From a bacterium (GTDB lineage Bacteria; Cyanobacteriota; Vampirovibrionia; Gastranaerophilales; Gastranaerophilaceae): a stretch of 53,730 bases of DNA. The DNA lies in assembly GCA_017542305.1 (NCBI GenBank), contig JAFXXK010000018.1, positions 1 through 53,730 of the forward strand, read 5' to 3'. The notes below the pieces were generated by a model. The model worked only from the letters and a program-made list of their open reading frames with translations. It was not told the origin of the DNA and made no database searches. Positions 35,084-45,089 of this stretch are shown in pieces (within the stretch, counting starts at the first letter, position 1; each line of letters starts with the position of its first letter). The position numbers and the translations under genes were made by a program.

Positions 35084-35227
35084 GCTTTTTATAAATTTTT
35101 TGGATTTGTCAAGAGGCGGACGAAGTCCGCTTCTACAAAGGCTTCGCTCGTGGCAAGTGAAAGGTTTTCCGCAATTAAACTCTTACTCACCCACTTACCT
35201 ACTAATTTACTTACTTTTCTACAAAAA
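35084..35227. other. Intergenic stretch with a GC-rich hairpin
   Basis: GCGGAC GAA GTCCGC (35116-35130) makes a tight hairpin between convergent genes, followed by GGCTTCGCTCGTGG-type sequence that looks like a small interspersed repeat. It is more GC-rich than its surroundings. It may serve as a terminator for one or both flanking genes although no T-run follows. Confidence 0.45.
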
Positions 35228-36172
35228 TTACATCTCGGATAATTTCTTTTCGAAATATTCAATGGTTTTGGCTAAACCATCTCTTATATCAACTTTTGGT
35301 TCCCAGCCGAGTTCTTTTTTGGCAAGAGAGATATCAGGCTTTCTTTGTGTCGGGTCATCTCCGGGGAGTGGTCGATATACGATTTTCGATTTTGAACCAG
35401 TTAATTCAATAATAAGTTTTGCAAAATCAAGAATTGTTCTTTCGCTGGGGTTACCTAAATTTACAGGTCCGATAAATCCCTGCGGATTATTCATCATTTT
35501 TATCATACCATCGATTAAATCGGATACATAACAGAATGAACGGGTCTGCATTCCGTCACCATAAATGGTTATATCCTCGTTTTTAAGTGCCTGTATTATA
35601 AAATTAGATACCACACGACCGTCATTAGGCGCCATATTAGGTCCGTAGGTGTTAAAAATACGGATAATTCTGGTATCTACATGGTTTTGTCTGTGATAGT
35701 CCATCATTATTGTTTCGGCACAACGTTTACCCTCATCATAACAGCTTCTTATCCCGATAGGGTTAACATTCCCCCAATAAGATTCCGTTTGCGGATGAAC
35801 TTTCGGGTCACCGTAAACTTCCGATGTTGAAGCCTGAAGAATAGTTGCCTTACATCTTTTTGCAAGACCGAGCATATTAGTAACCCCGATAACGGAGGTT
35901 TTAATCGTCTTTATTGGATTATACTGGTAATGCGGCGGACTTGCGGGACACGCAAGGTTATAAATCTGATCAACTTCTGCAAAATAGTCTTTCGTAATAT
36001 CATGTCTTACCAATTCAAAATGATTATTCCCTATAAGGTGTCTAATATTGTCTTTCGAACCAGTAAAGAAATTATCCAAACAGATAACATCATTCCCGTC
36101 ATTCAGAAGTTTTTCGCATAAGTGGCTTCCTATAAACCCGGCACCGCCTGTTACCAATATTCTTTTAGACAT
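35228..36172 (-). CDS. UDP-glucuronate decarboxylase (UDP-xylose synthase) type SDR
   Basis: 314 aa from the ATG at 36172 (AAGGAG eight bases upstream). Rossmann start [17 protein letters not shown], catalytic Tyr in SCYDEGKR, and the UXS-type segments [20 protein letters not shown] and [17 protein letters not shown]. It likely makes UDP-xylose from UDP-glucuronate for a surface polysaccharide. The start lies inside the last codons of galE (8-base overlap), so it is coupled to that gene. UDP-glucose dehydrogenase is not in the window. Confidence 0.88.
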   Translation of the reverse strand: MSKRILVTGGAGFIGSHLCEKLLNDGNDVICLDNFFTGSKDNIRHLIGNNHFELVRHDITKDYFAEVDQIYNLACPASPPHYQYNPIKTIKTSVIGVTNMLGLAKRCKATILQASTSEVYGDPKVHPQTESYWGNVNPIGIRSCYDEGKRCAETIMMDYHRQNHVDTRIIRIFNTYGPNMAPNDGRVVSNFIIQALKNEDITIYGDGMQTRSFCYVSDLIDGMIKMMNNPQGFIGPVNLGNPSERTILDFAKLIIELTGSKSKIVYRPLPGDDPTQRKPDISLAKKELGWEPKVDIRDGLAKTIEYFEKKLSEM

Positions 36173-37169
36173 GAGCATTCTCCTTTGACTGTAAACGACA
36201 TTCCCATTTATATGCACTGCTTATACTATTTTCTATATTTCGCTCGGGCTGCCATTTTAAAATACTTTTTGCTTTGCCTGCATCCGCATACAATTTTGCA
36301 GGATCTCCGGGACGGCGTTCGACAACCTCAACCGGAATTTTTTTATTCAAAACCTGCTCACAAACATTAAATACGGTTTTTACGCTGTCACCCTTTTCCG
36401 TTCCGAGATTAAATACATCTGATTTGTTTTCCCTGTTCAGATATTCTAACGCTAAACGGTGTGCCTGAGCCAAATCTTCGACATTTACATAATCTCTGAT
36501 ACATGTTCCGTCGGGTGTATCATAATCATCCCCGAATATTTTAAAAGTTTGCCCTGTTCCAAATGTCGATTTCAGAATATTCGGAATAAGGTGGGTTTCA
36601 GGGTCATGCCATTCCCCGACTCTCGAAAGCTTATCACATCCAGCAACATTAAAGTATCTGAGCTTAATTGATTTCAAACCGTAGGCAGCATCAAAATCCT
36701 TCATCATGCGTTCTATCATAAGTTTTGATGCCCCGTATGCGTTTATCGGGTTTTGCGGATGTTTTTCGTCTATCGGCGTATATTCCGGTTCGCCATACGT
36801 TGCACAGGTTGAGGAAAATACTATTTTCTTAACATCATGATTAATCATCGATTCCAGCAGATTTAATGTACCAAAAGTATTATTTCTGTAATATTTTAAC
36901 GGGTTAACAACCGATTCGCCGACAAGAGAAAATGCGGCAAAATGCACCACCACATCTATATCATAGGTTTCAAAAACTTTATTAATATCGTCAATATTTC
37001 TTAAATCACCTTTTAGGAATTTTATATTTCCGATTTGCTTCAGGGTTTCTATTGTTTCAATATGCCCGGTTTCAAGATTATCAAAAACTACAATATCATA
37101 TCCTGCATCAAGCAGATTTATAACTGTATGGCTGCCAATATAACCCGCACCTCCGGTTACTAATATCAT
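36165..37169 (-). CDS. galE: UDP-glucose 4-epimerase
   Basis: 334 aa. [17 protein letters not shown], the Ser-Thr-Cys active-site segment [13 protein letters not shown] and the catalytic Tyr in NAYGASKLM are typical of GalE, as are RYFNVAGCD and [14 protein letters not shown]. It interconverts UDP-glucose and UDP-galactose, feeding the Glf mutase encoded at 43903. It is divergent from rfbC across a 120-bp promoter region. Length is normal. Confidence 0.95.
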   Translation of the reverse strand: MILVTGGAGYIGSHTVINLLDAGYDIVVFDNLETGHIETIETLKQIGNIKFLKGDLRNIDDINKVFETYDIDVVVHFAAFSLVGESVVNPLKYYRNNTFGTLNLLESMINHDVKKIVFSSTCATYGEPEYTPIDEKHPQNPINAYGASKLMIERMMKDFDAAYGLKSIKLRYFNVAGCDKLSRVGEWHDPETHLIPNILKSTFGTGQTFKIFGDDYDTPDGTCIRDYVNVEDLAQAHRLALEYLNRENKSDVFNLGTEKGDSVKTVFNVCEQVLNKKIPVEVVERRPGDPAKLYADAGKAKSILKWQPERNIENSISSAYKWECRLQSKENAHV

Positions 37170-37247
37170 GCCAAGCCCTCCTGTTAAATTAATAATATAC
37201 TAAATACATTAATAGTAAAAGTTTTGTTACATTAATTTATTAAAATT

Positions 37248-37258
37248 TGTGCTATAAT
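37248..37258 (+). promoter_or_regulatory. Promoter -10 of the rfbCBDA operon
   Basis: TGTGC followed by consensus TATAAT (37253-37258), 31 bases before the rfbC ATG. The identical 11-mer lies at 10053. A TTGTTA at 37224 is too far (23 bases) to be a standard -35. Confidence 0.55.
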
Positions 37259-37289
37259 TATTAGGGTAAGAACATGAGCTGAGGAGTTT

Positions 37290-37841
37290 ATGCCATTTGA
37301 ATTTGAACAACAAAGTATAAAAGAAGTTATCCTTGTAAAACCAAAAATTTTCAAAGATGACAGAGGCTTTTTTATGGAATCATATAAGAAATCCGAATTT
37401 GAAAAACACGGTATATCAGAGGATTTCCTTCAGGATAATCATTCCTATTCGGGAAAACACGTTTTAAGAGGTCTGCATTATCAAAAAACTCCACACGAAC
37501 AGGCAAAACTTGTCAGATGCTCCAAAGGCAGAATCTATGATGTTGCAGTCGATTTACGTCCGAACTCACCGACATTTAAACAATATGTAAAAGTCGAATT
37601 ATCTTCTGACAACTGTCACATGTTATATATTCCAAAAGGTTTTGCACATGGCTTTGTCGTTTTATCGGAAGAAGCTGAATTATTGTATAAAGCGGGTAAG
37701 GAATATGCACCGAATGCAGATGCCGGTATTATTTGGAATGATCCCGATATAAATATTGAATGGGATATAGATTTCACACCCGTATTATCAGATAAAGACA
37801 AATCTTTGCCAAAATTAAGAGAGGTAATCAGCGAATTATGA
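37290..37841 (+). CDS. rfbC: dTDP-4-dehydrorhamnose 3,5-epimerase
   Basis: 183 aa, normal length. The cupin core carries LRGLHYQ (catalytic His), GRIYDVAVDLR and IPKGFAHGFVVLS, and ends in the usual WNDPDINIEWD. It converts the 4-keto-6-deoxyglucose form to 4-keto-rhamnose. GAGGAG precedes the ATG. Stop overlaps the rfbB start by 4 bases. First of four genes for dTDP-L-rhamnose. Confidence 0.97.
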   Translation: MPFEFEQQSIKEVILVKPKIFKDDRGFFMESYKKSEFEKHGISEDFLQDNHSYSGKHVLRGLHYQKTPHEQAKLVRCSKGRIYDVAVDLRPNSPTFKQYVKVELSSDNCHMLYIPKGFAHGFVVLSEEAELLYKAGKEYAPNADAGIIWNDPDINIEWDIDFTPVLSDKDKSLPKLREVISEL

Positions 37842-38812
37842 CAACATTACTCGTAACAGGCGGTGCAGGATTTATCGGCAGCTGCTTTGTAAGACATATT
37901 TTAAATAAATATTCCGATTATAAAGTTATAAACCTTGATGCTTTAACTTATTGCGGAAATTTGGAAAATTTAAAAGATGTTGAAAATAATCCGAATTATA
38001 AATTTGTACACGGTAATATCTGCGATAAAAAACTTGTCAGAGAACTGATTTCGGAAAGCGATTTTGTAATTAATTTTGCGGCAGAATCTCACGTTGACAA
38101 TTCAATTAACAGTCCTGAAATATTCATAGAAACCAATGTCCATGGAACATTGAATCTGTTACAAGCGGCAAAAGAGCTGGGAGTGGAACGTTATTTACAG
38201 GTTTCAACCGACGAAGTATACGGAACATTAGGGAAAGACGGTTATTTTTATGAAACAACACCGCTTGCGCCAAACAGTCCGTATTCTGCAAGCAAAGCCG
38301 GCGCCGATATGCTGGTACGAGCATATTATGAAACATACAAATTACCGACACTAATTACGAGATGCTCAAATAATTACGGTCCGTACCAATATCCGGAAAA
38401 ACTTATTCCGTTTTTCATATCCAAACTGTTAAAAGGAGAAAAAGTACCCGTTTACGGCGACGGACTAAACGTGAGGGACTGGCTTTATGTTTATGACCAT
38501 TGTAATGCAATAGACACCGTATTACATAACGGAAAAGTCGGAGAGGTTTACAATATCGGCGGACACAACGAGAAAACTAATCTCGAAATTACACACTTAA
38601 TTTTGAATGCAATGGGAAAAGATGAATCCTATATAGAACATGTAACGGACAGATTAGGACACGACAGACGATATGCTATTTCAAATGACAAAATAACGAA
38701 TGAATTGGGTTGGAAACCGTCAATAACTTTTGAAGAAGGAATAAAACTTACTATTGAATGGTATCTGAACAATCAGGAATGGATAAAGCATATTGAGGAG
38801 AAACGAAGTTAA
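37838..38812 (+). CDS. rfbB: dTDP-glucose 4,6-dehydratase
   Basis: 324 aa. [17 protein letters not shown] binds NAD; STDEVYG and the catalytic Tyr in YSASKAGADML, together with TRCSNNYGPYQYPEKLIP and DWLYVYDH, are diagnostic for RfbB. It makes the 4-keto-6-deoxy intermediate from dTDP-glucose. It sits between rfbC and rfbD with one-base overlap to rfbD. Confidence 0.97.
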   Translation: MTTLLVTGGAGFIGSCFVRHILNKYSDYKVINLDALTYCGNLENLKDVENNPNYKFVHGNICDKKLVRELISESDFVINFAAESHVDNSINSPEIFIETNVHGTLNLLQAAKELGVERYLQVSTDEVYGTLGKDGYFYETTPLAPNSPYSASKAGADMLVRAYYETYKLPTLITRCSNNYGPYQYPEKLIPFFISKLLKGEKVPVYGDGLNVRDWLYVYDHCNAIDTVLHNGKVGEVYNIGGHNEKTNLEITHLILNAMGKDESYIEHVTDRLGHDRRYAISNDKITNELGWKPSITFEEGIKLTIEWYLNNQEWIKHIEEKRS

Positions 38813-39633
38813 TGAAAATTCTTGTAACAGGAGCAAACGGAATGTTGGGGCAGGACTTATGCCCGATATTGGAAGATGAAGGACATGAAGTTATTGAAAC
38901 CGACATTGCTTCTCTCGATATAACCGATTACAGTCAGGTTGAAAGTGTTCTGTCATCATCAAAACCTGATGTTGTCATTCATTGTGCGGCATATACAAAT
39001 GTTGACGGCGCCGAAGCTGATTTTGAAACCGCACAAAAAATCAATGTTACGGGAACTGAAAATATTGCGAAAGTCTGCGGCAAGGAAGACATCACTCTTG
39101 TATATATTTCAACGGACTATGTATTTGACGGCACTTCCGATAAGCCATATACTCCAAAAGATAAACCAAATCCGATAAATAACTACGGAAAAACAAAACT
39201 CGGAGGCGAAAAAGCCGTTCAAAAATACTGCAAAAAATATTATATAGCAAGGACTTCATGGTTATACGGCATACACGGGAAAAACTTTGTGGAAACAATG
39301 TTATCCTTAGCAGATAAGCCCGAATTAAATGTCGTTGATGATCAAACAGGCTGCCCTACCTGGACAGTTGAATTATGTTTCGGTTTAATAAAACTTATTA
39401 AAGAAAAACCGTACGGAATATACCACGTTTGCGGAAGCGGACACACTACATGGTATGATTTTGCCAAGAAAATTTTTGAATATTCCGATTTGAAAGTTAA
39501 CCTGAAACCATGCACGACAGACAAGTTTCCACGACCTGCAAGGCGTCCCGAGTACAGCGTAATGGCAAATGACAATATATGCAGAAAATGGCAGAGCGCA
39601 TTAAAAGATTATCTTAACTTGAGAAACATATAG
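38812..39633 (+). CDS. rfbD: dTDP-4-dehydrorhamnose reductase
   Basis: 273 aa. VTGANGMLGQDLCPIL, the STDYVFDGT segment, catalytic NNYGKTKLGGE and RTSWLYGIHGKNFV are the usual RfbD motifs. It reduces the final keto group to give dTDP-L-rhamnose with NAD(P)H. The start overlaps the stop of rfbB (TAATG). Followed by a 43-bp gap to rfbA. Confidence 0.97.
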   Translation: MKILVTGANGMLGQDLCPILEDEGHEVIETDIASLDITDYSQVESVLSSSKPDVVIHCAAYTNVDGAEADFETAQKINVTGTENIAKVCGKEDITLVYISTDYVFDGTSDKPYTPKDKPNPINNYGKTKLGGEKAVQKYCKKYYIARTSWLYGIHGKNFVETMLSLADKPELNVVDDQTGCPTWTVELCFGLIKLIKEKPYGIYHVCGSGHTTWYDFAKKIFEYSDLKVNLKPCTTDKFPRPARRPEYSVMANDNICRKWQSALKDYLNLRNI

Positions 39634-39676
39634 ATAAAATTTATTTGTGATAACATAAATAAAAAAGGAGAACAGA

Positions 39677-40555
39677 ATGAAAGGTATTGTATTAGCAGGC
39701 GGTGCAGGCACCAGACTTTATCCGAGTACGTTAACAATTTCGAAGCAGTTATTGCCTGTGTATGACAAACCAATGATATATCACCCGATTTCTGTACTAA
39801 TGCTTGCAGGTATCAGAGATATTCTGATAATTTCAACACCCGTAGATTTACCGAATTTCAGAAAATTACTCAAAGACGGCTCTCAATTCGGGGTAAACTT
39901 CTCTTATGCAGAACAGGCAAAACCTGAAGGTATTGCTCAGGCATTTGTTCTTGCGGAAGACTTTCTCGCAGGTGATTCTGCCGCTTTGATATTGGGTGAC
40001 AATATTTTCTACGGCTCAGGCTTTTCCGGTATGCTGAAAAATTCCATTGATCAAATATCTGAAAAAGGCGGAGCTGCTGTTTTTGCATATTCGGTAAAAG
40101 ATCCGGAAAGATTTGGAGTAGTGGAAGTTAATGAAAACAACAAGGCCGTTTCTATTGAAGAAAAACCTCAATTTCCAAAATCAAACCTGGCGGTAACCGG
40201 TTTATATTTTTATGACAGCCGGGTAAGCGAATATGTGAAAACCCTTAAACCTTCCGCAAGAGGTGAGTTTGAAATTACGGATTTGAATAAAATTTATCTG
40301 GAGCAAGGCAATCTTAATGTAAATATCTTAGGCAGAGGCTTTGCATGGCTTGATACAGGAACACACCGTTCATTAATGCAGGCAAGTCAATATATTCAGA
40401 CAATTGAAGAAAATCAGGGGATAAAAATTGCCTGTCTGGAAGAAATAGCTCTACGAAAAGGATTTATTGATTCTGAAAGCATTTTGAAAAATATTCAAAA
40501 ATATCCTGATAACGAATATTACAGTTATGTAAGAAAAGTAATAAAAGATTTATAA
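39677..40555 (+). CDS. rfbA: Glucose-1-phosphate thymidylyltransferase
   Basis: 292 aa. The nucleotide-binding signature [20 protein letters not shown] is at the very start, ILGDNIFYG and GLYFYD follow, and [13 protein letters not shown] is the family C-terminal motif. It forms dTDP-glucose, the entry step to the rhamnose pathway. AAAAGGAG precedes the ATG. It ends at a terminator, closing the operon. Confidence 0.97.
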   Translation: MKGIVLAGGAGTRLYPSTLTISKQLLPVYDKPMIYHPISVLMLAGIRDILIISTPVDLPNFRKLLKDGSQFGVNFSYAEQAKPEGIAQAFVLAEDFLAGDSAALILGDNIFYGSGFSGMLKNSIDQISEKGGAAVFAYSVKDPERFGVVEVNENNKAVSIEEKPQFPKSNLAVTGLYFYDSRVSEYVKTLKPSARGEFEITDLNKIYLEQGNLNVNILGRGFAWLDTGTHRSLMQASQYIQTIEENQGIKIACLEEIALRKGFIDSESILKNIQKYPDNEYYSYVRKVIKDL

Positions 40556-40557
40556 AA

Positions 40558-40588
40558 AAAGTCCCGAATTAACGGGACTTTTTATTTT
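40558..40588 (+). terminator. Terminator of the rfbCBDA operon
   Basis: AAAGTCCCG pairs with CGGGACTTT (40558-40566 and 40573-40581) around a 6-base loop, followed by TTATTTT. The A-rich left flank lets it also act on the convergent gene. Confidence 0.85.
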
Positions 40589-40601
40589 ACTTTTTATTAT
40601 A

Positions 40602-42245
40602 TTATCTTTGTTGCGGTCTTGGTCTTTCCGGCAATGTAATGTTATGTTCTCGGGCATAATTTTGAATAGCATCATCACCCTGATCAATCACCTCTTGAGG
40701 TATTCCTAAATTTATTAATGTTTGTCTTTGTTCAGGTGTTATTTGAGGAGTAGTCCATGTTGGTAATTCATCTCTTATTGTTGGGGGTGTAGACCAAGTC
40801 ATAAAAGCAGAGTCTGTCGTCGGCGCAGAACTTGTTGTAGGTGCCGAACTTGTCGTTGGCGCTGAGCTTGTTGTAGGCGCAGAACTTGTCGTCGGCGCTG
40901 AGCTTGTTGTCGGTGCCGAACTTGTTGTAGGTGCCGAACTTGTTGTAGGTGCTGAACTTGTTGTAGGTGCCGAGCTTGTTGGCGGATTTTGTGTCGGGAA
41001 TGTCAATTCAGTACCTTGTACCGGTTCTTTTCCGTCATTTAAAGCTACAAGTTCACCAATTCTCTGATATATCTGAGCATAAGACGGGTTTTGAACACCG
41101 CAGTCTTTCAGATTTTGTTTTGCCAAATTCCACCAGCTGTCACTTCGTGTCAGAGTTCTGTTTTCCGTTATTCCCTCAAATTGTGAAACATCAGCTCTGT
41201 CTTTTGTTGTCTGAACATATATTCTTTCTTCCTCAGCTTTATCAACTTCATAAGCTTCGGGTTTAACTTTATCCTTTATACTGTCGGGAACATTAATTTT
41301 CTGACTTAGTCTGAACCATTTACGGTTAGCAGCAGCCCTGTTCGCATTGACAAATTCTTCATATTCGGGAGTACCTTTTTCAAAACCGAGTCTTCTTGCG
41401 GTTGCTTCAAATGATTCTCCGTTTTTCGCATACAGACCTCTGTTAGCGGGAGGCTGATGTTGCTGAGTTGTTTCAGTTGTACCTGAAGTTTCAGTTGTTC
41501 CTGTAGTTTCTGCAGTTCCGGTTGTTTCCGTTGTTCCAGTTGTTTCCGAAGTTTCGGCGGTTTGTGGAGTCGGTCTGTAATTCAGAGGAACAGGCGGCAT
41601 CAGGTTTTCTGTTTCAACAACAGGTTCAGCACCCGGCATAGTAGTTGTCTTTTTAATCGGCATATTATTCCCGCGGCTGCCCTCTGTGTATTCGGGATAT
41701 TCAAATTCCTCAACTTTGGTTTGTTCGTTGGTTATCTTTGTTTCTCGTTTGGTAATTCTGCCATGAGCATCAACCGTATCAGTTTCGGCACCTTTGGTAA
41801 CCGTTTTGGTACCATCATCATTTTGTTTAGTAACGACTTCAACGTCATCTATAAATTCATGTAGTTCGGTAAATTGAGGATGCTCAGGATCTGTATTATC
41901 ATAAACCATAAATGTCGACGGATTTGTATCGGATTCAGCCTTTAATGTTACAATCAGCTTTTCCTGATCTGCACCCATAGTAACTATTGATTCAATATTA
42001 TCTTTAACCTCCGCCAATTCCGGATGATTTTGCACAAACTGTTGTGTTTGCTCCTCCGAAAATTCGGATGCTTGCTGCAAAACATTAACTTCGGTTTGAT
42101 CCAAAACCCCATTGTTTGGATTTGTATCGGTCTGCCTGAAGAAAAACGCCTGTGTATTGTTGTTCTGAATCTGATTGAATCTCAAGCCCGGGGTATGCAA
42201 TTGCTGCAAATACCGCTGGATAAATCCGCCTACATTGTGAACCAT
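40602..42245 (-). CDS. Thr/Ser-rich repeat protein with LysM-like segments
   Basis: 547 aa, no signal peptide. Order: N-terminal helical part with an EF-hand-like but irregular loop (DTNPNNGVLDQTE, about 40-52); acidic beta-rich region; a TETTGT-type low-complexity block (about 230-261); two LysM-like units (SFEATARRLGFEKG... and LTRSDSWWNLAKQNL...ELTFP); then about nine SSAPTT hexapeptides; and a Pro-rich tail. AAAGGAG precedes the ATG. It may bind peptidoglycan or glycan and be exported by an unusual route. Function unknown. Confidence 0.6.
   Translation of the reverse strand: MVHNVGGFIQRYLQQLHTPGLRFNQIQNNNTQAFFFRQTDTNPNNGVLDQTEVNVLQQASEFSEEQTQQFVQNHPELAEVKDNIESIVTMGADQEKLIVTLKAESDTNPSTFMVYDNTDPEHPQFTELHEFIDDVEVVTKQNDDGTKTVTKGAETDTVDAHGRITKRETKITNEQTKVEEFEYPEYTEGSRGNNMPIKKTTTMPGAEPVVETENLMPPVPLNYRPTPQTAETSETTGTTETTGTAETTGTTETSGTTETTQQHQPPANRGLYAKNGESFEATARRLGFEKGTPEYEEFVNANRAAANRKWFRLSQKINVPDSIKDKVKPEAYEVDKAEEERIYVQTTKDRADVSQFEGITENRTLTRSDSWWNLAKQNLKDCGVQNPSYAQIYQRIGELVALNDGKEPVQGTELTFPTQNPPTSSAPTTSSAPTTSSAPTTSSAPTTSSAPTTSSAPTTSSAPTTSSAPTTSSAPTTDSAFMTWSTPPTIRDELPTWTTPQITPEQRQTLINLGIPQEVIDQGDDAIQNYAREHNITLPERPRPQQR
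40818..40980 (-). repeat. Tandem 18-bp repeat encoding SSAPTT units
   Basis: About nine consecutive, nearly identical 18-bp units (plus-strand form GGTGCCGAACTTGTTGTA, with silent variation at third positions). All stay in frame, so copy changes would alter the length of the Thr/Ser/Pro linker without breaking the gene. Confidence 0.88.
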
Positions 42246-42391
42246 ATTCTCTTACTCCTTTAAAAATTACAGTATTACAGAAATATTTATCGGATACTTA
42301 AAAAAAAACTTTATAATATCAGAACTAATTGTTACATTCTTTTACAGTAGGGATAGAAAATTTTTCATTTTTAATGTTTTATAGTTATGTA

Positions 42392-43906
42392 ATGAATCTC
42401 AAAATAACATGCCCGATATTAGGGAAACAGGTCTCTTATACAGGACAAAACAACAATATACGGAAAAACACCGGCAATATTTCAACGAATTGCCATAGTT
42501 TTGGACTGCAAAATCATACTCCTGCCAATTATTATTATGGCATGAACTATGCAATACCGCCGTTGAGAGTTAATACAGGGAAATTAAAAAACAGTCAACC
42601 GAACTTTACCGGATACTACGGCGACCCGCAGCCGCTAAAAAAATTGTTCTGGATAAATACAAACCGAAACGATATATATGAAGATAATTGGACAAAAGAG
42701 AGAATTTATTCAACGGGATTTCACAAATGGGTTAATGCTTTCCCTGCAGAATTTCTTATAAGAACACCCGAACAGACAATTCAATCATTATGTACTATTA
42801 CAAAAAAAGATTTAGGGTATCCGGAAATACCTGACTATATTCCGTCACCGGATTACGGAGACAAATGGGGAAGATTTGCGAACTATATAGAAATTAATCC
42901 CCGACTTATATCAAGATATGACGGAGATACCGTATCGGAAGGCTTGCTGGAAGTAATGAAGCTGTTGCCGGCAATACCGCCAACCGCAGGGAAAGGCGCT
43001 AATTGTATTATTTTATCACAGCTATATCCGTCATTATGGGGTGACGGGACATTGGAAGATGAATGTTTATATTGCACAAATCTCCATGCCGGAATAAGCA
43101 AAAATCTGACGTCTCCGGCACTATACGGCAAAATGGGTGCAGATGAACAGGTCAAAGCTTTTAACGATATGGCACACTTACTGGGATTTAAAACAGGAAT
43201 AAGAATGCCGCTATCCGCCGGTCAATTAAGAGTTCAGGGTCGGGAGTTTAATTGGCTGACAGAAGAAAAAGCCTATATTGATGCGTGCATTTGGGCGGTT
43301 GAGTTAGGATTTGATGCGATATATTTTGACAGCGGAAAACACATCTTGGATAGAGACGGCTATATCGGAATAGGGGATTTGCCAAATCCTGAACAGTTTG
43401 CATATATTACAAATCAAATAAGAGTTCAGACCGGTAGAACCGATTTGGCATTTATCGGAGAAAAAAGTAACGATAATCCGCATTTCAAAGATATAGGTTT
43501 AACGGCAGGTACCGATTGGGGAAAAGCTGATAATATTTTCAGCGTAAAACACGAATCCGTAAAACAGGCTGGGAACAGAGAATATGCAGCAGGACCTGAA
43601 GTATCAAATGATAATGATAACGGTGAATTACATTTTGAGGACAGATTAAATCGTTTAAATTCCTGCCTTTGGGGTTTTGAAAACAAGTATGACAGATTAC
43701 CGTCTTATATGCAAATTCATGATATATTCCCGCTCTCGCCATACATAAATACCCACGAAAGTATGATGCACGTTAAAAAATTAAAAGGCTCGGATGCCTG
43801 GACAGAATGTGAGCAGCATTGGGCAGGAGTTTTTAACACCTCAGATGAAGCTCGACAATACACCCAAAATGTATATCACAGTTTTGAAAATGCTATAAGA
43901 AATTAA
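42392..43906 (+). CDS. Divergent GH13 (alpha-amylase)-like protein
   Basis: 504 aa if started at MNLKITCPIL; in-frame starts upstream (42374, TTG 42329) cannot be excluded and no ribosome site is clear. A TIM-barrel order of motifs is seen: LGFKTGIRM, then GFDAIYFDSGKHI (compare GH13 region II, D as nucleophile and KH), then LAFIGEKSN (Glu acid/base) and MQIHDIF (HD of region IV). This suggests an alpha-glucan-active hydrolase or transferase, but overall similarity is weak. N-terminal SQPNFTGYYG has the x-Phe-x-[Ala/Gly] motif. Converges with glf (3-4 base overlap). Confidence 0.6.
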   Translation: MNLKITCPILGKQVSYTGQNNNIRKNTGNISTNCHSFGLQNHTPANYYYGMNYAIPPLRVNTGKLKNSQPNFTGYYGDPQPLKKLFWINTNRNDIYEDNWTKERIYSTGFHKWVNAFPAEFLIRTPEQTIQSLCTITKKDLGYPEIPDYIPSPDYGDKWGRFANYIEINPRLISRYDGDTVSEGLLEVMKLLPAIPPTAGKGANCIILSQLYPSLWGDGTLEDECLYCTNLHAGISKNLTSPALYGKMGADEQVKAFNDMAHLLGFKTGIRMPLSAGQLRVQGREFNWLTEEKAYIDACIWAVELGFDAIYFDSGKHILDRDGYIGIGDLPNPEQFAYITNQIRVQTGRTDLAFIGEKSNDNPHFKDIGLTAGTDWGKADNIFSVKHESVKQAGNREYAAGPEVSNDNDNGELHFEDRLNRLNSCLWGFENKYDRLPSYMQIHDIFPLSPYINTHESMMHVKKLKGSDAWTECEQHWAGVFNTSDEARQYTQNVYHSFENAIRN

Positions 43907-45021
43907 TTCGTTTTGGTAATTTCTTCAAACAATTCCAAAGCTCTTAAAATAGCCTTATCCATATCATAGTACATGTAATCTCCCAAACGACCCAGGAAAT
44001 ATACATTGTGCAAAGATTTTGCATCTTCAAAATATTTTTTATACAATTCGGTATTTTCATTTGTCGGGATAGGATAATATCTTTCATTTTTCCCGGGTTC
44101 AAAGCTTTCAGAGTATTCTTTTGCGATAACAGTTTTGTCTGACCTGTCGTTCAGGTAATATTTATACTCATGTATTCTTGTAAAATCATAATTGCACGGG
44201 TAATTAACAACAGCATTAGACTGATAATGCTCCATATTATGAGTTTCTAATTTAAAATTAACGCTTCTGTATTGAAGTTGTCCGTATTTATAATCAAAGA
44301 ATTCATCAATAGAACCTGTATAGAAAATTCGCTTAAAATTGCCATACTTCACATCATTATAAGAAGTATTCAAGCGAACTTCTATATTTGGTAAATCCAA
44401 CATCCTCTCAATGGTTTTAGTATAACCTTCCAGAGGAATCCCCTGAAATCTGTCCTGAGAATATCTGTTGTCCTTACTCAGATAAACCGGTATTCTTGAT
44501 GTTACGGCATCATCAACTTCTTTCGGTGTAATTCCCCACTGCTTAATTGTGTAATATAAAAAGATTTTTTCATATACATAATTTGCCAAAAATTTTAAAT
44601 CATCATCATCCTGTTTTAAAAATTCCAAAATCGGAACTTTTGCGTTCAGCTGAAAAACATCAAGCAATTTTTCTTCCAATTTAACCGCAAAAGTCGATGG
44701 AAAAACGTCATATAAGGTATTAAAATTAAAAGGAATATGGGTTTCAATACCGTTTAAAACCCCAAGAACCTTGTGCATATATGTATTAAAATCCGTAAAC
44801 TGCCGTATATAATTCCAAACTTTTTCGGATTTTGTATGGAACACATGAGATCCGTATTTGTGAATCATAATCCCGTTTTCATCTCTGTAATCAAAGCAAT
44901 TTCCGGCAATATGAGATTTTTTATCAATTACCAAAACCTCTTCACCGAGCTTGTCAGCCAATAAATTGGCAATTGTTGCGCCTGAAAACCCTGAACCTAC
45001 AACTAAATTTTTTTCACTCAT
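43903..45021 (-). CDS. glf: UDP-galactopyranose mutase
   Basis: 372 aa from the ATG at 45021 (GGAGAG upstream). VVGSGFSGATIANLLA is the FAD loop; NCFDYRDENGIMIHKYGSHVFHT, YTIKQWG and RIPVYLSKDNRYSQDRFQG are diagnostic. It converts UDP-galactopyranose to UDP-galactofuranose, pointing to Galf in a surface glycan. It follows the TPR gene on the same strand by 68 bp; galE at 36165 can supply its substrate. Confidence 0.96.
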   Translation of the reverse strand: MSEKNLVVGSGFSGATIANLLADKLGEEVLVIDKKSHIAGNCFDYRDENGIMIHKYGSHVFHTKSEKVWNYIRQFTDFNTYMHKVLGVLNGIETHIPFNFNTLYDVFPSTFAVKLEEKLLDVFQLNAKVPILEFLKQDDDDLKFLANYVYEKIFLYYTIKQWGITPKEVDDAVTSRIPVYLSKDNRYSQDRFQGIPLEGYTKTIERMLDLPNIEVRLNTSYNDVKYGNFKRIFYTGSIDEFFDYKYGQLQYRSVNFKLETHNMEHYQSNAVVNYPCNYDFTRIHEYKYYLNDRSDKTVIAKEYSESFEPGKNERYYPIPTNENTELYKKYFEDAKSLHNVYFLGRLGDYMYYDMDKAILRALELFEEITKTN

Positions 45022-45089
45022 TTGAATCTCTCCGTCTTGTATGGAATAAACACTTTTGTTACAATCATAATACCACAAAAAACAATATT

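Noticed and set aside
40818-40980. CRISPR array
   Set aside because: The 18-bp repeats are directly adjacent without spacers and encode a hexapeptide in frame.
40645-42245. Functional EF-hand in the Thr-rich protein
   Set aside because: The loop has one residue too many between ligands, so it is only called EF-hand-like.
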